DNA from: Izemoplasma sp964435595
Lineage (GTDB): Bacteria; Bacillota_I; Bacilli_A; Izemoplasmatales; Izemoplasmataceae
Length of the DNA: 51,633 nucleotides
Direction of reading: 5' to 3'
Assembly: GCA_964435595.1 (NCBI GenBank)
Contig: CAYSZV010000016.1
Location: forward strand, 1-51,633
The notes beneath the pieces were generated by a model. That model was not told the origin of the DNA, searched no databases, and worked only from the letters and a program-made list of their open reading frames with translations. Shown here piece by piece: positions 43,172-51,366 of the stretch. Position 1 is the first letter of the stretch; each line of letters starts with the position of its first letter. The position numbers were made by a program, and so were the translations under genes.

Positions 43172-43200
43172 TTTACAAGTATATATCATTGTGTTAATAT
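43172..43200 (+). promoter_or_regulatory. promoter of the T-box operon
   Basis: TTTACA at 43172, 17 bases, TAATAT at 43195, directly ahead of the T-box leader. Confidence 0.75.
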
Positions 43201-43207
43201 AACGGTA

Positions 43208-43432
43208 AATACAAGGAAAAAGAGGAGTATGTTACGTACGTCTTATAGAGAGTTAGTGGCTGGTGGAAACTAACAGACTGAATAACAGAAGGTAGCTTTG
43301 GAGTAGCTATGATGAACTGAAGTAGTCATAGACGTTAACATACGTTACATGTTTGAGAGCTAGAGAAATCTAGAATCAAGGTGGTACCGCGGATATATTG
43401 TTCGTCCTTATTTTAAGGATGGGCTTTTTTTA
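43208..43432 (+). promoter_or_regulatory. T-box leader (valine-type)
   Basis: The core T-box word AAGGTGGTACCGCGG is exact at 43378-43392. Stem I closes with GTATGTTA/TAACATAC. It carries the AGAGAG/GATGA kink-turn words, and GGCTGGTGGAAACT, a typical distal-loop stretch. The specifier region reads GAAGTAGTC; both GTA and GTC in it are valine codons. A terminator (TCCTT/AAGGA plus T run, 43405-43431) follows. Uncharged tRNA-Val should stabilise the antiterminator and allow transcription of the next two genes. Confidence 0.93.
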
Positions 43433-43446
43433 TTGGAGGTGATGAG

Positions 43447-44142
43447 ATGGAACGTAGTAAAAGAAAACAAATTCTAAGTATAATATTTTCGATATTGTTG
43501 GTTTTTACTCTTGCCACGCTGATTGTTGGTATCGTCATCAATAATGGTCTTGTGATACTCATAACTTTGATATTGACAATCATATATATTGAATATCTTT
43601 CACCAATTGGTATCGATCGAAAATACTATAGAAATCAAGTCTCTAGTAAAGTGCGATATCGTATTCATCACTGTGATTTAGAAGTGTTGACTTACTCATC
43701 AAGACACAAGAACTTTGAAGAAAAAAATCATCCAATGGATGAACTGTATGATATTGATTATAAACAATCTTATATGCGCCATTTCATCAAGGCTAGTTTA
43801 GGTGAAGAGGCATTTGTCTACCATGAAGAAGCGCTTTTTACAGTCAAGAAAACTCCTTTCATTGAAACATATAATGGATATGTAATAGAGTTTGAGTTAA
43901 GAAATCCAATGCCAAAAATATTTACAATAGATCATCCATTACTGATTGAAAAGTATCCAAGTAATTATGTCTATACAAATGGAAAGATGATGCGAGTCTA
44001 CATTCCAAATAGGAGATTTATATCACAACTATCCAAAAATGATGATGTAGAAGAAGAAATTAAGAAATTATCAAATAGCATATATGAAATAATCGAATTT
44101 AAGAAAGAGTATATGAATACATACAAGGAGGAACAAAAATGA
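43447..44142 (+). CDS. membrane-anchored protein between the T-box and valS
   Basis: The 231-residue product has two N-terminal membrane helices (about 9-29 and 33-50). A 180-residue soluble domain follows with many strands and basic residues (VRYRIHHCDLEVLTYSSRHKNF, HFIKASLGEEAFVYHEEALFTVKKTPF). I do not recognise the family. The ribosome site is GGAGGTG. Its TGA overlaps the valS ATG by 4 bases, so translation is coupled and both are under the valine T-box. That position ties it to valine supply or is simple read-in; I cannot tell which. Confidence 0.75.
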   Translation: MERSKRKQILSIIFSILLVFTLATLIVGIVINNGLVILITLILTIIYIEYLSPIGIDRKYYRNQVSSKVRYRIHHCDLEVLTYSSRHKNFEEKNHPMDELYDIDYKQSYMRHFIKASLGEEAFVYHEEALFTVKKTPFIETYNGYVIEFELRNPMPKIFTIDHPLLIEKYPSNYVYTNGKMMRVYIPNRRFISQLSKNDDVEEEIKKLSNSIYEIIEFKKEYMNTYKEEQK

Positions 44143-46742
44143 AAGAATTAAGTACAAAGTATGAACCGAAGAAAGTAGAAGAAAACAAGTATGATTTCTG
44201 GCTTGAAGGTGGGTATTTTAAAAGTGGAGATAAATCAAAAACGCCATTTACAATTGTTATTCCACCACCAAATGTAACAGGTAAGTTACATTTAGGTCAC
44301 GCTTGGGATAATACCTTACAAGATATGATTATAAGAAGAAAAAGAATGCAAGGATTTGATGCATTGTATCTTCCGGGAATGGATCATGCAGGAATTGCAA
44401 CACAAGCTAAAGTGGATGCAAAATTACGTGAACAAGGAACAAATCGTTATGAATTAGGACGTGAAAAGTTCTTGGAAAAAGCATGGGAATGGAAAGCTGA
44501 ATACGCTGGACATATTCGTGAACAATGGGCAGCGCTTGGTGTGAGTGTTGACTATTCAAAAGAGCGTTTTACCTTAGATGAAGGTCTAAATAAAGCGGTA
44601 ACAGAAGTGTTTATAAAGTTGTACAATAAAGGTCTTATTTACCGTGGAGAACGAATCATTAACTGGGATCCTCAAGCAAAAACAGCCTTATCAAATATCG
44701 AAGTAGAGCACAAAGAAGTTGAAGGTGCATTTTACTATTTCAAATATCTTTTAGAAGATGGATCTGGACATTTAGAAATCGCAACAACCCGTCCTGAAAC
44801 AATGTATGCAGATACAGCCTTGATGGTTCACCCTGATGATGAACGATTTACTGATTTTGTTGGGAAGAAAGCATATATTCCAGGGACAGAAGTACTGATT
44901 CCGATTATCACAGATAGTTACGTAGACATGGAATTTGGAACCGGGTGTGTTAAAGTAACACCTGCACATGATCCGAATGACTTTGAAGTAGGACAAAGAC
45001 ATGATTTAGAGATGCCTTCTTGTATGAATGATGATGGAACGATGAATCAAATGGCTCATAAATATGATGGCCAAGATCGCTTTGAGTGCCGTAAAAATTG
45101 TGTTCGTGATTTAACAGAAGTTGGACTTTGCACAAAAGTAGAAAAACTAATTCATAATGTTGGACACAGTGAACGAACCGGAGTTATTGTTGAACCTCGA
45201 TTATCGAAACAATGGTTTGTAAAAATGGAACCACTTGCAACACAAGCTACAGAAACATCTCAAGTAGAATTTGTACCATCACGTTTTGAGAAAACATTCC
45301 TTCGTTGGATGGATGGAACATTTGATTGGTGTATTAGTAGACAATTATGGTGGGGACATCGTATTCCTGCTTGGTACAAAGGTGAAGAAGTTTATGTAGG
45401 AAAAGAGGCACCTGTAGAAGATGGATGGAAGCAAGATGAAGATGTATTAGATACTTGGTTTTCAAGCGCATTATGGCCGTTTAGTACACTCGGTTGGCCA
45501 GAGCAAACAGAAGATTTACAACGTTACTACCCAACCGATGTTATGGTAACTGGATATGATATTATATTCTTTTGGGTAGCGAGAATGATCTTCCAAGGCT
45601 TAGAATTTACACAAGAATCTCCATTCAAATATTGCTTGATTCATGGATTGATTCGCGATGCTGATGGAAGAAAAATGTCAAAATCATTAGGAAATGGTGT
45701 CGATCCTCTTGAAATAAAAGAGAAATATGGAATTGATACATTGCGTTATTTCTTAACCACTAATAGTGCTCCAGGGATGGATCTTCGTTTTGAAATTGAA
45801 AAAGTAGAAAGCGCATGGAACTTTATTAATAAATTATGGAATATTTCTAGATTTACGTTAATGAATTTGGGAGATTTCACAATTGATGATGTTGAAATTG
45901 ATACAGATGAATTAACACTTGTGGACAAATGGCTCTTAGCTAAATTACACAATGTGATTACCGAAATGGACTATAATTATGAAAAATTTGAGTTTGGTGA
46001 AGCTGCAAAAAGCATTCATAACTTTTCTTGGGAAGACTTTGCATCGTGGTATGTTGAAATCGCGAAACTGGCTTTAAATGGTGATGATGAAGTTGACAAA
46101 CAAAGAACAAAATCAATTTTAAGTTATGTACTATTAGACATCATGAAACTATTACATCCTTTCATGCCGTTTGTAACCGAAGAAATTTATCAAAAAATTC
46201 CTCATGTAGAGGAAAGTATTATGATTTCTACATGGCCTGAAGCAATTGAGGAATTCAAAAATGATCAAGCAATCAAAGATTTCGAAATCATACAAGAAGT
46301 GATTAAAGCAGTTCGAAATATTAGAGCGGAATACAATGTTGCTCCTTCAAAAGAAATTGATATTTTTATCAGACCAAAAACAGAAAATGTTAAAGAAATT
46401 TTAACAGAGAATTTTATTATTTTAAATAAATTCTTAAACCCTGAAACCTTATCAATTTCAAATGAATTGCCATCTGAAAAAGATATCGTAAGTGTTGTGC
46501 TGAGTGATTTAGAAATCATCTTGCCATTAGGTAGTTTGGTAGATATTTCTCTGGAAATTGAACGTTTAGAGAAAGAATTGAGCAAACTACAAGGAGAAAT
46601 AAAACGTGGTGAAGGAATGTTAAGTAATCCGAATTTCATCAACAAAGCTCCGGAAAGCAAAGTCACCGCTGAACGTGAAAAATTAGAAGGATATAAAGAG
46701 CAGTTTACTACAGTGAAGAAAAGAATTGAGGAATTAAAATAA
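44139..46742 (+). CDS. valS: valyl-tRNA synthetase
   Basis: The 867-residue product is complete. It has the class I signatures HLGH (51-54) and KMSKS (512-516), the valine/isoleucine/leucine-type editing domain (TTRPETMYADTALMVHPDD), the anticodon domain, and the C-terminal coiled coil of ValRS (EIERLEKELSKLQGEIKRG). It charges tRNA-Val and hydrolyses mischarged threonine. It is regulated by the T-box at 43208 through the intervening gene. It is followed after one base by folC. Confidence 0.98.
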   Translation: MKELSTKYEPKKVEENKYDFWLEGGYFKSGDKSKTPFTIVIPPPNVTGKLHLGHAWDNTLQDMIIRRKRMQGFDALYLPGMDHAGIATQAKVDAKLREQGTNRYELGREKFLEKAWEWKAEYAGHIREQWAALGVSVDYSKERFTLDEGLNKAVTEVFIKLYNKGLIYRGERIINWDPQAKTALSNIEVEHKEVEGAFYYFKYLLEDGSGHLEIATTRPETMYADTALMVHPDDERFTDFVGKKAYIPGTEVLIPIITDSYVDMEFGTGCVKVTPAHDPNDFEVGQRHDLEMPSCMNDDGTMNQMAHKYDGQDRFECRKNCVRDLTEVGLCTKVEKLIHNVGHSERTGVIVEPRLSKQWFVKMEPLATQATETSQVEFVPSRFEKTFLRWMDGTFDWCISRQLWWGHRIPAWYKGEEVYVGKEAPVEDGWKQDEDVLDTWFSSALWPFSTLGWPEQTEDLQRYYPTDVMVTGYDIIFFWVARMIFQGLEFTQESPFKYCLIHGLIRDADGRKMSKSLGNGVDPLEIKEKYGIDTLRYFLTTNSAPGMDLRFEIEKVESAWNFINKLWNISRFTLMNLGDFTIDDVEIDTDELTLVDKWLLAKLHNVITEMDYNYEKFEFGEAAKSIHNFSWEDFASWYVEIAKLALNGDDEVDKQRTKSILSYVLLDIMKLLHPFMPFVTEEIYQKIPHVEESIMISTWPEAIEEFKNDQAIKDFEIIQEVIKAVRNIRAEYNVAPSKEIDIFIRPKTENVKEILTENFIILNKFLNPETLSISNELPSEKDIVSVVLSDLEIILPLGSLVDISLEIERLEKELSKLQGEIKRGEGMLSNPNFINKAPESKVTAEREKLEGYKEQFTTVKKRIEELK

Positions 46743-46743
46743 A

Positions 46744-47997
46744 ATGTTTCAAACAATAGAGTCAGCGATTAACTGGATTGAATCTGTAAAAAGATTCGGA
46801 GATAAGTTAGATTTATCTCGTATGGAGCTGGCTTGTAAGATATTAGGGAATCCAGAAAAAAAACTTCCTGTAATTCACATTGCTGGAACCAATGGAAAAG
46901 GAAGTACAGTTAGTTATTTAAAACACATTTTGTTAGAACAAGGATATAATGTAGGTACCTTTACAAGCCCCTATATTGTGCGTTTTAACGAACGAATTAC
47001 ATATAATTATAATGATATTTCAAATGATGAACTGATTTATTATATAAATAAGGTTAAGTTATTATCTGAACAAGTGTTTGAACAATACAATCAGGTTATC
47101 ACATTCTTTGAACTCATCACTCTCATATCATTTCTGTTTTTTACAGATATGGATATTGATTATGTTATTTATGAAGTTGGCTTAGGTGGACGTTTGGATG
47201 CAACCAATGTTGTTGCTCCTATGATTGCTGGTATCACAACGATTGGACATGATCATATGGGTGTCTTAGGGGATACGTTACCTGAAATAGCCTTAGAAAA
47301 ACTTGGTATAGTAAAACAAGGTGTTCCTTTATGCTCAAGTGTGAATAATAAAGAACTTTTACCACTATTTGAAGCGCATACACAAAGACTTAATAGTTCG
47401 TTTTTCAAAGTAAATACCAAAGATGTTATAGTTCAAGAATATGGAAATACAACTACATTTAAATACAAAGATAGTATCTATAAAATCAATATGATAGGGA
47501 CTCATCAACCTATGAATGCTTCTTTAGCCATTGAAATTATTCATCAACTCAACAAGATGCATAAAGCGACTGTATCTGAAGAATCAATCAAAGCCGGCTT
47601 ATTTCAAACTTATTGGCCAGGTAGAATGGAACGATTTGGAAATGTAATTTTAGATGGAGCACACAATGTTGAAGGTGCAAACGCATTAAAAGAAAGTATG
47701 GAAACATATTTTAAAGATCAAAAAATCAAAGTATTGTATACGTCTATGGCGGATAAAGAATACTTTGATATCATAAAAATAATCGAAAAGTTTGCACACG
47801 AAATATATTTTACATCGTTTGATTATCCGCGCTGTGAAACTGCAGATAATTTATATCAAGTAAGTGATTTTAATCATAAACACATTCGACAAGATGCTTT
47901 GGCTGCGCTACGTGAATTGAAACAATTAGACAAGAATGAAATTCTATTGATTACAGGAAGTCTGTATTTTATAAGTTACATAAGAAAAGCGCTTTAA
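46744..47997 (+). CDS. folC: folylpolyglutamate synthase / dihydrofolate synthase
   Basis: The 417-residue product has the P-loop GTNGKGST (48-55), TSPYIVRFNERI, YEVGLGGRLDATNV (metal-binding) and ILDGAHNVEGANALKE in the C-terminal domain, the full FolC/Mur-ligase-type set. It adds glutamate to folates (and perhaps to dihydropteroate). It starts one base after valS, an order common in Firmicutes. The ribosome site lies in the end of valS (TGAGG). The terminator overlaps its last codons. Confidence 0.96.
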   Translation: MFQTIESAINWIESVKRFGDKLDLSRMELACKILGNPEKKLPVIHIAGTNGKGSTVSYLKHILLEQGYNVGTFTSPYIVRFNERITYNYNDISNDELIYYINKVKLLSEQVFEQYNQVITFFELITLISFLFFTDMDIDYVIYEVGLGGRLDATNVVAPMIAGITTIGHDHMGVLGDTLPEIALEKLGIVKQGVPLCSSVNNKELLPLFEAHTQRLNSSFFKVNTKDVIVQEYGNTTTFKYKDSIYKINMIGTHQPMNASLAIEIIHQLNKMHKATVSEESIKAGLFQTYWPGRMERFGNVILDGAHNVEGANALKESMETYFKDQKIKVLYTSMADKEYFDIIKIIEKFAHEIYFTSFDYPRCETADNLYQVSDFNHKHIRQDALAALRELKQLDKNEILLITGSLYFISYIRKAL

Positions 47998-48008
47998 GCG
48001 CTTTTTGT
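47984..48008. terminator. bidirectional terminator at the end of folC
   Basis: AAAAGCGCTT pairs with AAGCGCTTTT directly, with T and A runs; it includes the folC stop codon and serves the converging gene at 48010. Confidence 0.85.
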
Positions 48009-48009
48009 T

Positions 48010-48417
48010 TTAACTGATAAGAATTGCTATAGATGAAATGATTGTCCCGAAGATAATCATTCCAAAGATTGTCCCACCAAAGAATTGTAGCTTGAATGAA
48101 TTGTTTTCTATATATTTCATAATTCCAAAAACGAATAATATAATTGTGAATGGCATAAAGATCATACCTAGGCATGTCAATACAAAGATTTGTTTCTGTA
48201 TGCTTACAGTGTCTATCTTCTTATTAGTTAGTACACTAACTAATAAGGCAATGATTCCAAATCCTGAAATCATTATTGGTAAATAATCTTTGAGTAACAT
48301 CTCTGATTGATTCTCTATCATGTTGGTTCCGACTTTGAATCCTGTATACAATAAAGAGATTACTAGAAAGAAAATCACAACTCTAGTATTTGATTTAAAT
48401 TGATTGTCTGTGCTCAT
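48010..48417 (-). CDS. membrane protein, four predicted helices
   Basis: The start at 48417 follows GAGGTG on the minus strand; upstream in-frame codons would run into the radC promoter. The 135-residue product begins MSTDNQFKSNTRVVIFFLVI and has four hydrophobic helices (about 12-28, 42-60, 72-92 and 105-133). No family is recognised. It is divergent from radC, with 90 bases between the start codons. Confidence 0.7.
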   Translation of the reverse strand: MSTDNQFKSNTRVVIFFLVISLLYTGFKVGTNMIENQSEMLLKDYLPIMISGFGIIALLVSVLTNKKIDTVSIQKQIFVLTCLGMIFMPFTIILFVFGIMKYIENNSFKLQFFGGTIFGMIIFGTIISSIAILIS

Positions 48418-48507
48418 ATTCTCACCTCGACTAGTATTATAGCAAATATTGCCCATGTAAAAAAGAAATTTAAGCAATACCTTTGTATTATTGTTCGAGG
48501 TGATCAA

Positions 48508-49185
48508 ATGTTAATGATAAAAGAAATGCCATTAAGTGAACGTCCACGGGAACGATTCTTAAAATATTCAAGTGAGATGATACAAACTCATGAACTCATT
48601 GCAATTATTATGCGCACTGGTACAAAAAATGAGAGTGTACTTGATTTAAGTAAGAGAGTATTTTATCAGTATGATGATGTAAAGGAATTAAGTAATGCAT
48701 CAATTATTGATTTAATGAAAATCAAAGGGATTGGTGAAAGCAAAGCAATTTCATTAAAGGCTGCATTTGAATTAGGGAAAAGAGCACACATGATGAACTT
48801 TGAAAAGAAGTTACGACTAACAAGTCCAGAAAAGATATATCTTTATTTAAAAGATCAATTAGAATTAAAGACCCAGGAACATTTGATTGGCCTGTACCTA
48901 AACACTAAGGGTGAATTGATTAAGAAGAAGACATTATTTATTGGCAGTCTAAATAGTAGTGTGATTCATCCCAGAGAGATTTTTAAATATGCGGTGATTC
49001 ATAGTGCTGCAAGTATCGTGATTGCTCACAACCATCCAAGTGGTGATCCACATCCGTCACAAAATGATATTGATGTAACTAAAATCATTCATAAAAATTC
49101 TTTGATGATGGATATCATGTTAATGGATCATGTCATTGTTGGTAGAGATAGATATTTTTCATTTAAAGAAAAAGGAATCATATAA
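48508..49185 (+). CDS. radC: RadC-family JAB-domain protein
   Basis: The start at ATG 48508 follows GAGGTG. The 225-residue product begins IKEMPLSERPRERFLKYSSEMIQTHELIAIIMRTGTKNESVLDLS. It has a helix-hairpin-helix around IKGIGESKA, then the JAB/MPN metal motif HNHPSGDPHPSQND (His174, His176). This is the complete RadC layout. Despite the name, a repair role is not established; the metal motif suggests a hydrolase. A shared terminator follows. Confidence 0.95.
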   Translation: MLMIKEMPLSERPRERFLKYSSEMIQTHELIAIIMRTGTKNESVLDLSKRVFYQYDDVKELSNASIIDLMKIKGIGESKAISLKAAFELGKRAHMMNFEKKLRLTSPEKIYLYLKDQLELKTQEHLIGLYLNTKGELIKKKTLFIGSLNSSVIHPREIFKYAVIHSAASIVIAHNHPSGDPHPSQNDIDVTKIIHKNSLMMDIMLMDHVIVGRDRYFSFKEKGII

Positions 49186-49212
49186 AAAAGCCATCAATGA
49201 TGGCTTTTAATA
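49183..49212. terminator. bidirectional terminator
   Basis: AAAAGCCATC pairs perfectly with GATGGCTTTT around AAT; it ends radC and overlaps the last codons of the minus-strand gene at 49207. Confidence 0.9.
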
Positions 49213-49896
49213 ATCAAAATGGTTGTCTATTTTTTCCTTATCTTTCATTTCTTGTTTTTTAATGAATGCAGGATCTATGTGACGATTGTGAGGAGTGTTA
49301 TTGGTTTTCTTCTTTGCACTAGATCTTCTGACTATAATTACGATGAAAGAGATAACAGCGATAGGATACCCAATGACAAGTGATACGACTGCTATAATCA
49401 TCGATTTTACTGTTTCGTCTATTGTAACATATTGTACTCCTAATTCAGCTGTTGGACTAGAAAAGTATGGGACAAGTCTAAACCTATAATCTGCATCATT
49501 TGTAATATCGATATCGACAAAGTTCATATAGTCGTCCAACATGTATTCTTCAAATTCGAAAACAAATAATTCATATCCGTTTCCACCAAGACCTGTTAAA
49601 CGTTCCACATCAATACGATATGTATAAGTATTGTTGTTGGTTGTTTCGAAATCAACATAGTAGTCTAACTCATATTCATAAGCTGAGAATGATGTTACCG
49701 TATCGTCTGCAAAATATAGAGAAATAAAATCCCCTTCTACATAACTTGATTCATACCATTCATTTTCTTCGATCCCTTCAATACTTGTATAAGGCTCAAT
49801 AAAAGAGATATAGAAAAATACGATTGCGATAATTGTACTGATAAAGATGAGTCCAACAGGTAATAAATACCAGGCTCCATGTGGCTTGATTTTCAT
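49207..49896 (-). CDS. two-helix membrane protein with an external domain
   Basis: The 229-residue product has an N-terminal helix (about 10-32) and a second at about 165-190. Between them lies a 130-residue acidic, Tyr-rich domain that should be outside the cell (YTSIEGIEENEWYESSYVEG...). The tail after the second helix is cytoplasmic and basic (RRSSAKKKTNNTPHNRHIDP). Minus-strand ribosome site AAGGAAG. No family is recognised. Confidence 0.7.
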   Translation of the reverse strand: MKIKPHGAWYLLPVGLIFISTIIAIVFFYISFIEPYTSIEGIEENEWYESSYVEGDFISLYFADDTVTSFSAYEYELDYYVDFETTNNNTYTYRIDVERLTGLGGNGYELFVFEFEEYMLDDYMNFVDIDITNDADYRFRLVPYFSSPTAELGVQYVTIDETVKSMIIAVVSLVIGYPIAVISFIVIIVRRSSAKKKTNNTPHNRHIDPAFIKKQEMKDKEKIDNHFDY

Positions 49897-50047
49897 CCAA
49901 TCACTTCCTTATTTATATTTGTGTTCACTATTTAGATTATATCAAAGAAACGGCCATAAATAAATCGAAATATATAGTTTATTTACTTGATTTAACATGA
50001 TAATTATGTATAATAAATATGGCTATGAAAGTATCAAGGAAAAAACA

Positions 50048-50076
50048 TTGACAAATCATATGTAATTTGATATTAT
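50048..50076 (+). promoter_or_regulatory. promoter of rplU-rpmA
   Basis: Consensus TTGACA at 50048, 17 bases, TATTAT at 50071. Confidence 0.85.
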
Positions 50077-50089
50077 TTTTACGCTTAAT

Positions 50090-50160
50090 AAAAGGCATAC
50101 CGCACAGAAAAGGTTATAAAGCAAAAGCTACCTTAATGGCGCGTCTTAACTAAATAAAAT
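50090..50160 (+). promoter_or_regulatory. probable ribosomal protein L21 leader
   Basis: The untranslated region holds ACCGCACAG, a hairpin AAGGT-AAGC/GCT-ACCTT (50110-50135) and AATGGCGC. These words and their order recall the L21 leader RNA found upstream of rplU in Firmicutes, which lets L21 control its own operon. The family assignment is from memory of the pattern, not from a search. Confidence 0.65.
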
Positions 50161-50173
50161 GAGGAGGTGCTTT

Positions 50174-50482
50174 ATGTACGCAGTAATCGAAACAGGTGGA
50201 AAACAAGTAAGAGTATCAGAAGGTTCAGTAATCTATGTTGAGAAATTAGATGTTGAAGCTGGTAGTGCTTATACGTTCGACAAAGTATTAATGTTAGGTG
50301 GAGAATCGATAACAATCGGTAACCCTTACGTTGATGGAGCTTCTGTTGAAGCAACAGTTGAAAAACAAGGTAAACAAAAAAAGATTATCGTTTTTAAATT
50401 CAAAGCTAAAAAGAAATATCGTCGTAAACAAGGACACAGACAACCATATACAAAACTTACAATAAACAAAATAAATGGTTAG
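50174..50482 (+). CDS. rplU: ribosomal protein L21
   Basis: The ATG at 50174 follows GAGGAGGTG; an earlier in-frame ATG at 50159 overlaps that ribosome site. The 102-residue product has the L21 pattern MYAVIETGGKQVRVSEG at the start, VLMLGG, and KIIVFKFKAKKKYRRKQGHRQPYTKLTI at the end, an rRNA-binding segment. Part of the large subunit. The usual Firmicutes neighbour for the L27-processing protease (Prp/YsxB) is missing: only 27 bases separate it from rpmA. Confidence 0.97.
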   Translation: MYAVIETGGKQVRVSEGSVIYVEKLDVEAGSAYTFDKVLMLGGESITIGNPYVDGASVEATVEKQGKQKKIIVFKFKAKKKYRRKQGHRQPYTKLTINKING

Positions 50483-50509
50483 AACTAAAAAATTATGGAG
50501 GTGACTAGT

Positions 50510-50794
50510 ATGTTATTAGAAATTAAAGTATTACAATGTATGGCTTCTAAAAAAGGTGTAGGATCAACGAAAAATGGTCGTGATTCTGAATCAAAAAGAC
50601 TAGGAGCGAAATTATCTGACGGTCAATTCTGTACTGCTGGTTCTATCATTTATCGCCAAAGAGGAACGAAAGTTCATCCAGGAAACAACGTTGGAATCGG
50701 TGGAGATGATACTTTATTCGCTAAAATTGATGGTGTAGTAAAGTATGAACGTGTTGGTAAAGATAGAAAACAAGCTTCAGTATATCCTAGATAA
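50510..50794 (+). CDS. rpmA: ribosomal protein L27 with an unusual N-terminal extension
   Basis: The start at ATG 50510 follows GGAGGTG. The 94-residue product has the L27 core ASKKGVGSTKNGRDSESKRLG and HPGNNVGIGGDDTLFAKIDG. It carries the N-terminal extension of Firmicutes-type L27 (MLLEIKVLQCM). Where the Prp protease normally cuts after QFF, the sequence is QCM, and the Met codon (50540) stands directly before the mature Ala. The terminator at 50802 follows. Confidence 0.96.
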   Translation: MLLEIKVLQCMASKKGVGSTKNGRDSESKRLGAKLSDGQFCTAGSIIYRQRGTKVHPGNNVGIGGDDTLFAKIDGVVKYERVGKDRKQASVYPR

Positions 50795-50801
50795 TTAAGT
50801 T

Positions 50802-50832
50802 TATGGCAAATCACCGTGTGGTTTGCCATTTT
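50802..50832 (+). terminator. terminator of rplU-rpmA
   Basis: TGGCAAA and TTTGCCA are complementary, with CAC/GTG pairing inside, followed by TTTT. Confidence 0.85.
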
Positions 50833-50876
50833 AATTGCACTCTAGTATAATAAGAGTGATAGGTAGAGGTGAGAGA

Positions 50877-51365
50877 ATGATTATAAATGCAACGATTGAT
50901 GATTTACTTGAATTAGATGAATTAGCGGAAAAAGTAATATTACACATGAAAGAAAATAAGATCCCGCAATGGGACCTTTCTTATCCGCGTTATGAGCATT
51001 TTGAAAAAGATATTCTAAACAAAGCATTAATTGTTTTTAAGTTTGAGGATAAGATAGTTGGCTGTATGGCTTTTATGCCAGAAAACGATCCACCTTATAA
51101 AACAATCTCTTCTTGGAAAAAAGAATATAGTATTGTTCTGCATCGAGTATTAATTGATCCAGATGCACAAAACAAGGGGATTGCAACAAAACTTCTTAAC
51201 TATATAAAAGTGTATGCAAGAATAAATGGATATGAATCAATTAAAATTGATACCCATATGGAAAACTTTAAAATGAGAAACTTCTTAAAAAAACATGGAT
51301 TCGTTGAAGGCGACTACATCGAAGTGATGGACCGCATTGCCTATGAATTTGTATTGGAGGACTAA
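50877..51365 (+). CDS. GNAT-family acetyltransferase
   Basis: The start at ATG 50877 follows AGAGGTGAG. The 162-residue product has the GNAT core: IVGCMAFMPEN, VLIDPDAQNKGIATKLLNYIKVYA, where NKGIAT is the acetyl-CoA phosphate loop (family Q/RxxGxG/A), and THMENFKMRNFLKKHGFVE, the usual last motif. It should transfer an acetyl group from acetyl-CoA to an amine; the acceptor is unknown. The next gene starts 1 base after its stop, so the two are an operon. Confidence 0.88.
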   Translation: MIINATIDDLLELDELAEKVILHMKENKIPQWDLSYPRYEHFEKDILNKALIVFKFEDKIVGCMAFMPENDPPYKTISSWKKEYSIVLHRVLIDPDAQNKGIATKLLNYIKVYARINGYESIKIDTHMENFKMRNFLKKHGFVEGDYIEVMDRIAYEFVLED

Positions 51366-51366
51366 T

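Noticed and set aside
46265..46756. 163-codon open frame antisense to the end of valS
   Set aside because: Composition is that of a complement of coding sequence, with no ribosome site; valS is complete and certain. The same holds for antisense frames at 24551, 24819, 33000 and 41942.
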